Of a stretch of DNA of 64,000 nt, positions 20,901-35,100 are shown in pieces (the first letter of the stretch is position 1; each line of letters begins with the position of its first letter). The stretch comes from Dolomedes plantarius. Taxonomy: Eukaryota > Arthropoda > Arachnida > Araneae > Dolomedidae. The notes below the pieces were generated by a model. It worked only from the letters and a program-made list of their open reading frames with translations. It was not told the origin of the DNA and made no database searches. The stretch spans positions 148,501 through 212,500 of the forward strand of contig OU015495.1 in the NCBI GenBank assembly GCA_907164885.2, in the 5' to 3' direction. The position numbers were made by a program, and so were the translations under genes.

Positions 20901-23900
20901 AAAAGGAATCTCATTCAAATTTTCTGAGGAAAAGAAAAACTTTATAAAATCTATCAAGTACACTTCCGAAGTGCACTAATTATTTATTTTAAACTTTCCA
21001 CCTCTTGAGAAATGCTGTTAACCATGATTTTTTTACATGATTAAGTTCGCCTCTGTTTTTGTTTCGACTTCGTGCTATAAGTATTATGATAATCTGAAAA
21101 TGTTTGATTTCAGAACCAATAACCTAATGTCTCTAATTATGTTGTATTTTGCAACTACATGATATTGCTGGAAACCCTATTTAACTCTTTGACATAATAT
21201 AAGTAGTTACATGGAAATGTGTACTATTGTCTCCTCTCTTCCTCTACATAAAAAAAAGAAACACATAGGGAAATTATATTTCTTTTTTTTAATTTGAAAT
21301 TAAATAATAATTATTATTATCTCAATTAAAACAGAGAAGTTGTCTCAGATAACTGATTCAAAGGAAACTAGTGCAAAAAACCGGAAAGAAATAAAAATTT
21401 GATTATATTGACACCAATGAAGACGAGACAATACTAATAATCGATTTATTTATATTTTTTTCATTGCTTCATTGTTTGAAATAGAAACAAATTTGTCTCC
21501 TTTGTGAGTTTATAATGTGCAAAGTTTTGAAGACAATCTGAAGAAGATCTCTTTATCTAGACAAATTTCTTTGATCGACAGAATTAAATAATGACACACA
21601 TTCCCTGTCCTCATTATTACTTATTTAAACCTACCTGCTACATGGATTTTAACTCCCAGACGGTCAGCAGAAAATACCTTTCAATCAATGCTGATACAAT
21701 ATTTGAAGGATTGTGCTTTCCAGTGTTCTCTTAAGGTTGGTCATGCGTAAACAACTGAGAAAATTCTTTTAAACTACGACTAATTGAGTGGCACTGGAGC
21801 AGCAAAATGCTAGTTAAGTGATATCGTAGAAATTTTATTTACCACTTTTGATGTAAAACACAAAGAAATCCCATGCTATTATATATTTTGTATCTTTATA
21901 TTTTTGAAACTGGTTATTATAAAGTAGAGGTTTACATACGTACCTTCCACTACATCTCGTAAATCCCTAGGATTATGATAGTAGTTTGGGTTTATCTTCG
22001 GATAATCGTACGGATCTGTGGATCTCAGTGTAATTTCTCCACGGCTCTTCGGTTGAAGCAGAGACACGATACATACATACAGGGGTTTAAATTCATAGGG
22101 ACCGAAAACTTCCTGAAATACCTAAAATAGTATAAACATTTACAGATTGCTCTAATCTAAAATGGTGATGAGTGTTCGTTAAGGCTGGCTGGTTGGTTGG
22201 TTTGTAAGTGAGGTGTTGCATGATCAAAATTGCAAATAATTGTAAATAGGGACTCTTTCACAGTCGAATAATCATCTGAAGAATTTCTTTCGCTATTATA
22301 AATGTAACAACTATATGTAACAAACTAGCTGAAAGCCCGTACTTCGCTACGGAGTACATTCAAATTGAATATAACGGTCAATGTATGCAATTAATGCCAA
22401 AAATATGTTTAAATATATTTATAATAAATGCAACGATCAATGTATGCAATTGATGTAAAAAAACGAAAAAATATATTTATAAAAAAATCGTAAGGAATAT
22501 TTTTATAGACAAAATAATGTAGAAGAAAATATTCAAATTAAATCTAATAGAACATACTAAAGAATATAGTACAGTTAATATAGTACAGTTTAAGGAACTT
22601 TTACTGTATTTTAATATTTTTTGGGATAATTTCCAATCGTCTGCCGCATTAGCAAGAAAATTTTTTTTTTTTGTCTAATTCGTTGCTATGAACGTGACAA
22701 TAAATTACCAGAAAAAGTACCAGAAAAAGAAATCACGCGATCAGCCTTTAATAAATTATATTCTAAAAATTAATCTTTAGAAATTCACCAAAAAATCAGA
22801 AAATAGAGGTCAAGATTCGAAAAAGATTTCATTTTAAAGGAATTTTTATGTTCTTTCGCGTGATATAAATTTTATAACCCTCAATTTATTATTTTAAATG
22901 CAAACTTAAAAAAAGTTACAAAAACTGCTTAAAAATTTAATTTAAAAAAATCTAAGAAGAATTTTTCAAAAATCTTTCATAGTGCACCCCTACACTATAA
23001 GAAGAATCGTCATGCAAAATTTCAACTCTTTAGGTCCAGCGGTTTAGTCTGTGCGTTGTATGTCAGTCAGCCAGTTACGGAACTGTTTTATATATATATA
23101 GATAGAGAAGGAACAAAATGTCTTCGTCAGTTATGAAAGAAACAATAAATCGTTACAAAGAAAGCATACCTTGAAGTCAAGTGAGTCGGGATTAATCCAG
23201 CGGTTCTCTATTGTCCGGATACTCCTGAGATCTCCCTTACTAAACAACATTTGATAGTAAGTTTAAGACTTGAAATAAGTTATCCGTAAAGTTATAAATG
23301 TGTTCTATTTTTATGTCACGGTTTCTTTCTTAAAATAGTTACTTAGAGGAATTTCACATAACTTTCTGTTTAGTAAGTTTGGAGGGCTAATTGATAATTG
23401 ACCATCTCCACCTACTTTTATTATTTGTTCACTACGGGGAGATTTCCCCTGTTTGTAACTACCAAGTTTTGTGACCAAAGTATAATTTTTTAATTTAGGA
23501 TCTTATACATTTGTATTTAAATATATGATGGTGTTTTTTTTTTGTTTCTAATTCCCCCTGACCAGAAGTATACCAGACCAGGTCCAAATAGGCTAGCCGG
23601 ATGAAAGGTGCGGCCCCGCATTATAATGGCACCACAAGAGTCGGAAGCCGATTTAGTCAGGTGTCCCCTCAATTTTGATTGAGCACTCGCCCCGGGGCGA
23701 CATCTGAAAGGATCTTTCATCTCCCCCCTCTCTGAACTCATATTGGAACTTTCAAAGAAAACAAAACTTTATGTATTTTTAAGTCTTATCAAGTGAAGTA
23801 CAAGGGTTCCGAGTGACCTAAAGAAATTTGTTATTACTGGCTCGAGGCTTGTGTGTGCTCCTATAACGATAAAAATATTAAAAAACGACTAAAAACGATA

Positions 23901-26900
23901 AAAATAGCTGGTGTATTACGACACACAGAATCAAAGATCGTGTATGGAATGGTATATAAATAAAGATGGAATTGTCTGTAAATACAAAAAGTGTGAACTC
24001 AAATGAAGATGTGAACAGGGAAAAGGCAGAACTTGGTACAAATTACGACTAAAATGAATTAATACCATTAGGCAAATAACAGCAAAGGTCATAACGAGTC
24101 GTGACGATCCTCTTTCAGAAATAACCGTTCATCGAGAGCTGCATAAAACTGAAAGTTATGATCGTGCTGCAATCCAAGAGGTACGCACTGCTGATGCCAA
24201 TGCATAAAAACGTGTCTGCTACCACGGACATAGAAACTGAATTTCAGATGGATAGCAACGTGGTACCTCGTCGGATGAATCGTGCTTCACATTCTTACCT
24301 ACTACTGATAGTAATATTTAGTGGACAGTTTCTTTTTACATTCAATAAAACAATTGAGTTATACATTACCTCATCTCTCAGGTTATAGCTGGTTCTTGCA
24401 TTCAAAGTTGCATATTCGGCGAAATATAACTCCTGTCTTGGAAAATCACTTGAAAATGCTGTTGTATTTAAACCATCCAAAAACCCCAAAATAGTACATT
24501 GGTTTGGAGCTGTAAGAACACCTGAAAATGTTTTTTTTTTATTAGGGGTATATTTTGTAAATTAATATTATCACTTTTGTTTTAAGAAATTAATAGCGTG
24601 CACCTTATCTAATAAATTTATTTATAACCTTTTTCTTAATCCTTTAATATAAAAGTTTTTAGGTAATTGCACTTTATATAGGTAGTTGTTAACTTTTAAT
24701 GTATATATTGTAACAATTAATGTATATAATGTGTACGAATTGCATATATTCACTCTTTCATATATTCTCTCACAAACATTCCCCTATATTTTGAGAGCCT
24801 TGAATGAATCTAGAGAATAAATCGTCGATGTGAGGAAAGGCGAATTTTAGTGACTTCCCTCGTAATTCATTACACTTTACTTGGTGTTGAGGTATGTTTC
24901 AAACCTGGAAAATTAGTTTCTAAATGAGGTATCCAAAGGAGAGAACTATTTATCCTTTTTCAGATGCAAATTTATGATCATTAGCATTAAAATTTACGTT
25001 CATGAATTTAACTTTCAAATGTTGCGATTGTCTTTTGAAACCGGAAGGAACAAGATGCACAGCATGATTCCTTTGCACATTAAATACAGATAAAAAATTA
25101 TTCAATAAGAGTTTCACCTGCTCGATTAACGACGTAATCTAATATATTTCTGACATTCACTTTGCTAAGAACTGGTGGAATGTTTTCAGATACCTCGTAG
25201 ACCAAAGGTGATGCGTTGTGGTCCATTAAATTCTTTCCCACGGGCAGGTCAGCCACCACGCTAATCTGAAAAAAGAAATTTTGAATTAAAGGGAAATTTC
25301 AGAATATTAAAAATTTTTTAATGACTAAAGAGGTGTTGAAATAACTCTCCCAGATTTTATTTTAACAACAGGCTTCACATTTGGAAGTGTTTAAAAAATT
25401 CACCAAATATAAGGAAACTGAGTTGCTTTGCAAAAGGAATGCATTTAAATAAATCAAAACACTTTTAAATAGTTTTAAGTGTTAAAAAAATGTTTCAATT
25501 CTCGAATTGTCTTAAAGCCCAAACCATTTTCTTTGTGTTTCTGCATGAATTTCGCATATTTCTCTTTTTGAAGAATTTGTAGTGTTTTTAATGCTGCTTA
25601 TGAATTAAAGTTTATTATTATTAATAATTTTTGATAGGTGATACGTAGAATTTCAACATTTTGAAGGTATTAATCGCTTATATAAATATCATCATTTAAA
25701 AGAATGTTATATTTATTTTCACAATCGTATGTCTTCAGAATCATTTAGTCTTTTCACATATATTTGCTAATGGTTATATTATAATATTGATTGGTGACAA
25801 TAATGAGATTTATACTGGTTTTTGTATAGGTTGCATAATTCATTGAAATTTTTTAGGTTCCAGTATTTACCTGCTATAGGAGTATTCTTCCAAATGATAC
25901 GGGGTGTGCAATTGTGAATATACATTATTTATTAATTTATTACACGAAAATGAAAATTTCCGCCCTGAATGCTTTCATATGTTTCACAAACAGTACTCCA
26001 TCATATTTTTTCAATAGCGCAAGATCCCTAGAAAAACGATATATTAAGACCGGAACTGAAAGCTAGTCTATTAATCCACAGGCTTGTTTCCCACCGAATA
26101 AATTATTATGGAAAGAGTTCTTACTCTCCCGTCCAACACTTACAAACGTATTGTCGTTAGTCTCTGACGATTAAAATAGTCAAGTATTTGTTCCTTTTTG
26201 AGGTATTACATTTCATCGAAAAGTGCATATGATTGCATTTTTCAAACTTCAAAAAATGATGCTAATTAATTTTTGTAGGATTTTATAAGGTACTAATGAA
26301 AGTGTTATAGAACGTAGATTTGCAGGAAATAAAATTCCTCTGCAGAAATTTAATTAAAATTATTTATCACGATTGTAACTCGTGGTTTTACAAAATATTG
26401 CTCGACAAAAGAAATTTTAGTAAACCCCTGAATTGTTAATTATGCCTTAACGATAGAAATGACATGTTAAGTTTGCAACGTGTTCATCGCTCATAATCCC
26501 ACCCTTTTATGTGTTCCGTCAGAGTATAGTGGATAGAGTTGTTAGCTTCCCCGCAGTGGGCTTGGGTTGAAATCCAGAGTAAGGCTTGACTAATACGATA
26601 AATTTTATAGCGAGGTCGGTGGTTTGTAGTAGGAGGAAAGAACAACCGGTTCATTTGTAGCAATTGTTTATTTGTCAAATAACAGTGGTGCGTAACGATA
26701 ATACAAAACCAATATACAAAACGCCTTTGGCCACAATATTGGAGGTGAAGCATAAGACTAAACAGGGGAACATGAGATATGTACACGTCAAAACACCTTT
26801 GTAGACAATATTAAAAGTTAAATGTGACACAAACTCGTGGAAAATGTGGTATTTACATTACAAACCCTCTTTGTAAACACTATTTGAGTGTGCCGTTTCG

Positions 26901-29086
26901 ACGCATCCAGGGAAAGAACTTTAAGGCCAAAAGTCAATTTTTCACTTCGATTTTTAAACAAAAAATACAATGTGTCATTCTGAATTAACAATTCGTTAGA
27001 AGCGGAGAACTTAATCTCTAAAATTGTACCTCGTTTATCGATTTTAGTTAAGTATGAAAGGAGTAAAAGGGATAAAAAAACACGCCTTTTAGAAATAATA
27101 TTATATGGTTTTTCCCATGCAAAAAGAATAATATACACGTACGCAAATGTAGCCAATAAAGAAACTCATTCATGAAATCACAGAATGATAATAAAAGCAA
27201 ACGATTTTTGAATTTAAAAGTTCCGTATGATTGATAATGGTAAAATAAAAAAAAGCTAGCGTGCGTGCCATCTAGGAGAAGAAAAATTGTTTATAATGTT
27301 TATACTTTGATTTTTAAACAAACCATAAGATGTGTAATTCTAAATTAACAATTCTCACGGAGATCTTAATCTTTAAAATGGTACCTCATTTATCGATTTT
27401 GGTTAAGTATGAAGGGAGGAAAAGGGATGAAACAATAAAACACCTTTTAGAAATAATATACATATATAGTTACCGTGTTTTCTCCTCATAGGGAGTAATG
27501 CTGGCTCACTTAAATGGTGCTCCCACAATAAAGTAGCCAGCAAGACTTCGAGGTGAATAACAAAAGGCAAATGTCTCACGACAAGTGCCTCCGAATTAGA
27601 AGAAAATATATTTTCTGTCAATTAAATCGCTTTATTGCCGCGATTTAAATCGAATCTACCCTCTTTAGCATTCAAGTCTGTCAATCTACTTATTCTCTGA
27701 GATTTCGTGCTAAGCCGTTCCAATGCTTTGGTAGGCTTAGCCATGCATTGATTCATCCTACCAATGCACCAATACCCTGTCAGAAATTTGATTTTTTTTC
27801 ATCGACCGTCTCTGTAATTTATCTATTACAAGAAACTTCATATTTTTTTGTTTGTTATTATCAGCAGATTACAGTCAAAGTGGGAATCAAACCTTTCATC
27901 TTCGGTCAATATCTCATCTTTTGAATAGCGAAACAAATCGTTGATCTCCCCAGCGATTAATTTTTAAAAGAAAATGAACTTAAAGGAATTTTTCTCGTAA
28001 TTTTCTATTTACAGTTCTGTAAATCCGTAAGTTTTCCCTGAGGATTACTTCAGATCTCTAGCACTAGATTTAGAATATGTCTTTTCCAGACTAATTTTTA
28101 TTATGTTGTCACAGTGGATCGTGACATTCCGTGCTGGTGAAAGAAAGATAGTGTTGGTTGCAAATAGGCAATAAAATGAAAAGTCGATAGAGTTTGTTGA
28201 CAAGTGAAAGAGAAGAATGGAGATTTAAGAGGTGAAAGGCCAGCTGCAGAGAGAGAAAGATGTCGCAGAACGGGCGAGTGATGGAACCCCTGCAGCTATG
28301 TGGGTCTAACCCAGTTTTTAATGAAACCCCTCAAGTGAAGGAGTTCGTGGGAAAAAGGGTGTAGAAAGTGCACGTGCAGAAAAATATGTTGACGCCCCCG
28401 CGAACGAGTTGAACCAACGACAGAAGGTTAAATAAGATCATTGGCTGAAGGCCTGCATCCAATAAGAGGCCAGAAAAGCACTCAGAATGAAAATTAATAG
28501 AATATAAAAAATTAGGAGAGAAGATGAGATGTTAGAATGATATTGACTGGCAGCAGATAGCAAAGAACCTCGGCATGGATGGACACAGCCCTGCCAAGTT
28601 TACCCGATGGTGACGGAGCGAGCCGCCTGTTAAACCGACGGAGCAGTGCGTCCTCGATGCCCTACTGATTGACGAAGGGTGTCTCCAATGGAACAATGCC
28701 CGACAAATAGCCTCAACGAGCAGCATTTCAACAGCATAGCGGTATCTGACCATTTGTCCTTGTATTTTGTGTCGATTACCACATTGACTCTATGAAATTT
28801 TGCATATTATGTAGAAATGTAGGGATGTAGGAATTAAGATTAACTTTAATGAATATTAAATGATTTTATAATAAGCATAAGTGGGGAAGTAGAGAAGAAT
28901 AATATTGATAAGAAGGTTAAATAAAATCATTGGCTGAAGGCCTGCACCCAGTAAGAGGCAAGAAAGAATAGATAGTGATAGGGAATGCAGGATAATTGGA
29001 ATGTGCGTAATTTATGATTATGATAAGCAGAAACGGGCTAGGTGTTGATATAAAATCCAATGTTAGTATTAATGAATGTAATTGAA

Positions 29087-29136
<50 letters not shown>

Positions 29137-32100
29137 CGTGTGTGCATTGTGTGTTATTAAATCAAGGTAATATATTTCTAATTTATGCCATGTGTACTAA
29201 TTTAGCATGTTGTATATCAGTTGAGTTTTAGAAAAGTTAGTTCACACTATACGATCATCGGTTAGTGATGGTGATTTTCTTAGCTAGCTGTTTATTTAAT
29301 TAATGTCATGGCAAGGTGTGTCATCAAGGACATACTCTCTTTAAAAATAATTTAATTTAAAGAAAATGCCATTACATATGTCTTCAACAGTTTTTTTTCT
29401 GACAAATTAAATGATATAATGTGTTTAAGGATTTCAGCTAACCATGGATCTGAAGACTAGATTCTTGTCTGAAGACGGTAAACACAGCAGTTTTGTATTC
29501 CTAAACATTCCTATTAATTTTTGTCCTTTTGTTCAATGTAATAAAAATATGGAAATTTTAAAGTTTCAAAAGAAAGATGTTTTCGTCATGAGGGCCAACT
29601 TCAAGACACTGACTGGATATTAAAAGGTTTTAAAAAATTAAAAGTTATTAAAAGATTTTTAAAAAATGTTTACTGTCCAAATTGGAAATATTTTTTTGCT
29701 ATGTAGTTCAGAAAACAAACATCAATTTTATTTCACAATAAGTTGAGTGATTTAAAAATTCAGTAAAACGCAATGGAAATAATTTTGATTAGTAATAGTT
29801 AATTTTAAAATTTATGTAAAGATGTCAAAAGTCTAATATACTTGCATTGAACTTTGTAAGCTCTTTTCTTGGCCCGATTCCTGACAACATTAGCAGCTGC
29901 GTAGTTCTGACAGAACCATTTGACACAATGACTTCCTTTGTGGCTCGGACTGCATACCTCCTATTTTTGTAATCAAATTCTACTCCTATTGCTTTCTTAT
30001 TTTTAATTATTATCTGAAAATTATAAAAGAAATTTTATTATTTGACCAAGTATTTATATTTAAAATATATACTGAAAATATTAAAATTTAGTACATTATT
30101 GAGTGTTTGCATTTGTAGCACTTCAAAAGTGGAGTAATTAAAAAAAAGGAATCAAACATTCAGTATAAAAATAAATCCTTAACACTAATACATGACTTTA
30201 AATATTTCAAAATATGATAGGCATGACTCAGCGTTAAATAAATTCAACATAACCATAAGATAAGTTAATCAATAAATTGAATGAAGTCCTACGAGCAGTT
30301 TTCTAATTCACATCCATCTTATCACAAAAAGGATAATGTATTAATTGAATGAATGAAAATCTTTTGGTAAAAAATTGATGCACAGAAAAATTATGGTATT
30401 CAAAATAATGCAAATTTTTTAACACACGAAAATAATATTGTTGAAACTGTTATTACTGATCGATTATGCACTATATCATTTAACAGATCAGGAAGAAGAG
30501 TTCAGCCATCAAACACTGTTTGAAAATAGTGAAGAAAACTGAAAACTAAGCTAATAGCGTTAAATGTTATATAATCGCAAACAATTTCTATTTTTTGTGG
30601 GAGTGGTTCTGGGACACTAGGAACCGAATGAGTTTATATACTTTACTGACTTATTTTATATCCATCTATTCTTTTTTCATTGTTCACCATTTGTCTTCAT
30701 TGTAAAACATCATTTAAAATAAAAAGAGGAATCAAGTGTACATCCAATTTTTCAGCATGTAGTAACTAATGCTATAAAACAATATGCGTTTAATACACTG
30801 AAGTGCCACTGAATTAGGGATAGCAGAGCCTATGCAAATTGTGTAGCGCTGCGCATCATGTATGCGCAAGTGAGGGCGCTGTGGTAACTGCATATATAGC
30901 GCGTACTGTGGTTGTTCTGAATTAGTTGCTGGAATTGCCATTATGGTAAACTGCCTGATTTAGACGCCTTCGATCGCGGACAAATCGTAGGTGCATTGCA
31001 TGGGCCATTCAATTTCCGAAATCGTCAGACAGCTAGGATTTTCAAGGTCGACAGTGTCAAGAGTATACCAAGAATACATGGATGGTGGAAAAAAAACTAG
31101 CGATCGGGCAAACTGCAAAGGACAATTAGCCTTGACAGTGCGTGGTGAGAGACGGCTCAGGCGTATTGTACGTAGCCAGCGAAGCCAAACATTAGCTCAA
31201 ATTACCACCCAGTTTAATGACGATGCCAGTCGTACAGTCAGTAAACTGACTGTGCAACGCTCGCTTCACCGTATTGGTTTCGGGAGCCGTCGACCTACGA
31301 GAGTACCATTGCTCTATACTCGCCATCGGGCTGCACGTCTTGCCTGGGCAAGAGAGCACAGAGACTGGAGTGTAGAGGACTGGAAACGAGTAGCATGGAA
31401 TGATGAGTCTCGATTCCGACTAATTAACGGCGACGGGAGGCTGAGAATATGGCGTCAGGCTCATGAAGCCATGGATCCTGCATGCCTGGCTGGAACTGTA
31501 CAAGGGCATGGTGGCTCAATCATGGTCTGGGGTGTTTTTTCGTGGCACAGTTTGGGATCTTTGGTGCGTGTACCAACCTCCCTCAATGCAATTCGGTACG
31601 TAGAATTTCTGGGTGATCACCTCCATCCGTTTATGCTGTTCTGTTATCCGCACGGTAATGGAGTTTTCCAGGAAGACAACTGTACCTCTCACAAGTCCCG
31701 GTTGGCTACTGGCTGGTTGGATGAGCATTCCTCTGACTTCTCTGTCATGAATTGCCCACCTAAAAGCCCAGACTTAAATCCAATTGAGCATCTTTGTGAT
31801 GTTTTGGAACAAGGCGTGAAAGGCCATCACACAGCACCAAAGAACCTTACTGAATTATGGACAGCTTTAGCCAATATTTGGCAAGCCATTCCCGTGGAAC
31901 GTTTCCAGAAACTTGTTGAATCTATGCCTCGTCGTGTGGCAGCCATTATCAAGGCCAGAGGAGGCCCAACTCGTTACTAGGTAGGTATCCCTAAGTCAGT
32001 GGCACTTCAGTGTATATTTGTATGATGCTTAATCTTCAGTTCATGGAATGATTTTATGCCTAAATTGTTGGCGGCACGGCGCAGATCCTATAATTACTAG

Positions 32101-35100
32101 CCGCTGCGTGACCAGCATGGTCGCTTTTAGTTTTATATTTCTTTTGTAAAACAACTCCACTGAAAGTAACATATGTAACGAATGTTACCATTACCTGTCA
32201 TCAGAAATTTACGTTGTTAAGGGGTAATGGGAGCTCAGCCAAAAATTTATAATCATTTCTAAATTCTCTATAAGACTGATTCTAAAACATCGTGATTAAA
32301 AAATGTGAATTTCCCTTACTTCAGAACGGAGTTAAAGATAAGTCTGAGAAACCCAACACCAATGATTTTAAAAATTACATGCCTCTCTATATGTACTATT
32401 TTTCAAAATTAATATATCTACATTTTATGATTACATGAAATAAAAAAATTTTGGGAAAAAAATTTCACTTAAAAAATGGAGTAAAAATTCAGCAAGTACT
32501 AAAATATAGTGTGGATTTCATTACTCTCTGTATGTACTATTGTTCCCAATTCAGATATCTACACTTAATCATATCAAATACTAAATTGTTTGGAAATTTT
32601 TGTGGCAACGAAGAAGGTGTAGTTATGGGGTTTATTTTAAAGTTTAATATTATAATTACTGGTTACTTATGAATTAATGAATTGGTAGGTAGGAATGAAT
32701 CTTACTATTTAAAATGGGTTTCAGTTAAATTTAAATACAACAATATTTGCCATTTGGCCGTTAGTGGTTAGTACATTTTAAGTTCGATGGTAAGTTGCGT
32801 TGTGTGTAGCAATAATCCATAAACATATAATAATTAAAATTTACCCTAGGTTCATTACTGTCTGCATCACTGTGGTGATTAATGAGCCAAAAGAAAAATG
32901 AAATTAATTCTAATAAATTTACTTAACCTTGGAGAACACCTAGAAATAAAATTATCTCACCTAAAAGAAAAACTTCATGTCTGCTGAAATAAAAATAAAA
33001 CCTAAAACTGAAAGTCAGAAAATTTACTAAAAGGCAAGGACCGACATGACAAAGATATACTTTAACATAACAAATTTATTCCTTCCGATTACATTAACAA
33101 TATTACCACCAATCTGGTAATCAGCTCTATTAAGCATTTTTTGGAATACCAATATTAAATCATCAATAATACAATTGCTATAAAAACCAACTTCTATATC
33201 CTCGCAACACAATAAAAATATATACAATGACAATTCAAAATGAAATGGCTGGCGAATATAAAAAAAACCTGAATTATTCTATATGCAATTGCTCATCTTA
33301 ATTTCAATTTTACCTTTAAATCTAATCTTAATGATCTGCTGCAGCTTTAATCAAAGGTAGAGAGGTTATGGATAGAATTTACAGAGAGGATGGGAAAGGA
33401 AAGGAAAAAGCAAATTCACCCGTGGCCGTCCCATCATCGTCGGGATCTTAGCGTCGTCCCGGGGCCAGAGCATCAGCTCCGACCCCTCGGTCTTTCGCCC
33501 TCGCCTCCCCGTTCAGGATCCAGAATCTCATTCCCAGTTTTCAAACTCCGCGCTCCCTCGTCAGCACCTTGTCACCCTTTCCATCAGTCCGGTGAAACCA
33601 TCCTCCACACCAAATAGTTCCTTGATGCTCCGTGAATTGTAATGGCCGAAATGAGGGGGGAAGGCTACAGGTGGCACTCTTGCCCTCTGCAATTCTTTAT
33701 ACAATTAATTTTTACCACCCCTCATCTCGTTCTTGTTGGTTATTTTAATTTCCTGGCGGCCTGGTCATCCACCCGGCGATGTATCCCTGCGCGCCTTGCA
33801 TCTGACCTTCCAAGATTTCTGCCCGTTCGAAAAAGGGCCGTAGCGGACGTATTGGGTTACCGATAGTGGGGGAGGCTATGAAAGCTGTTGCTAGGCGCTG
33901 GGTCATTTTTTAAGGATAGAAGGAAAGCAAAGAATATTTCTAAGACTTTTACCATTTAAATTACAAACCGCCAGCCAAAAAAACAATAAAAAAAAACAAT
34001 ATGCCAGCCATTCACAAGGTTCATAAATAAAACTTATTAATTTATCAATATTAACAATAATAAGGTATAACCTGTGATGATCTATTATAAACTTAATTCT
34101 TCTCAATGTCAAAACATTTAGAGAAACTTGCGCACACCTCTCCAAATGCGATGACATTAATCAAATCAATTAATATCTGATCACCACAAGTATAACCCTT
34201 ACATATATAGCAGAGGCTTAATAAATTGATTAAAACAAAGCACAATCGTTACTAAAATTTACTTACTTTACTAATTTACTTTACTAATTTATTTATCTGA
34301 ATACCCGATATTAATATTAACTTTAATCACTTCCAAAACTATTAATTATCATCACAACATTTTTTTTACTTATAAAATGGAGCAAAAATTCAGCAAGCAC
34401 TACAAAAGTGTAGAGAATTAACTATTATTGGCTATCGGTTGCTCTCTCAGCGACGGTTAAGCCGAACCTCGTGATCGTTTATGCTCTCTCCCGCCTCTCT
34501 GTTAATGAAAAATTTCTTCTTCGCTTTCTTTCTCGAGACTGTTCCCAATTTTCACTTGATTGTGCAGCTCGCTTTCGAGCATTCCTGATTTCAGGGCGTA
34601 AATCCATGTTGACACGCGGTTGCAAATTGCGGACAGCCGCTAATGTTTACATATGGTAATTGCAGCCGTTGCCATTCGGAGCGTAGAAATATCGTCAATT
34701 TTTGTGCCGTATACCCACGCGTTTTATATATAGAGACTATTTATTAAAAAATCATTTCTTTGTATGTAAAACTTAACGAATCTTGTTTTCAAACAAAAAT
34801 CACAGGTAAAAAGCAATTACCAGAAGCAAAATGTCTCAGGAATGCCGTGAATGAAATGTTGCCTCTGTGTTAACTGGAATTTCACATACAGAGAATATGT
34901 TCAAGACGAAAAATTGGTAAATTAGCCAGTTAGCATCTAACACTGGCAAACTCTGTTATTGAAGGCTAGCGCTGTAATGCGCTCGAACTTTATCAAGCCA
35001 AAATTTCATTGAATATGTTATAAAATAAACTTCTTCGTGAAATATTAGTATGACATCTTTTGGTAGTTTTTAGCATATCAAATATTAATACTTATTTTTC

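Noticed and set aside
29840..29841. Ordinary GT donor for GMC exon 6
   Set aside because: It would leave phase 1 and make the second codon of exon 7 a TAG. The GC donor four bases earlier restores the conserved sequence.
33390..33866. Two short plus-strand frames in the GC-rich block
   Set aside because: They have low complexity (Pro, Ser, Arg) and no domain. High GC content alone lengthens chance frames. I report the block and not a gene.
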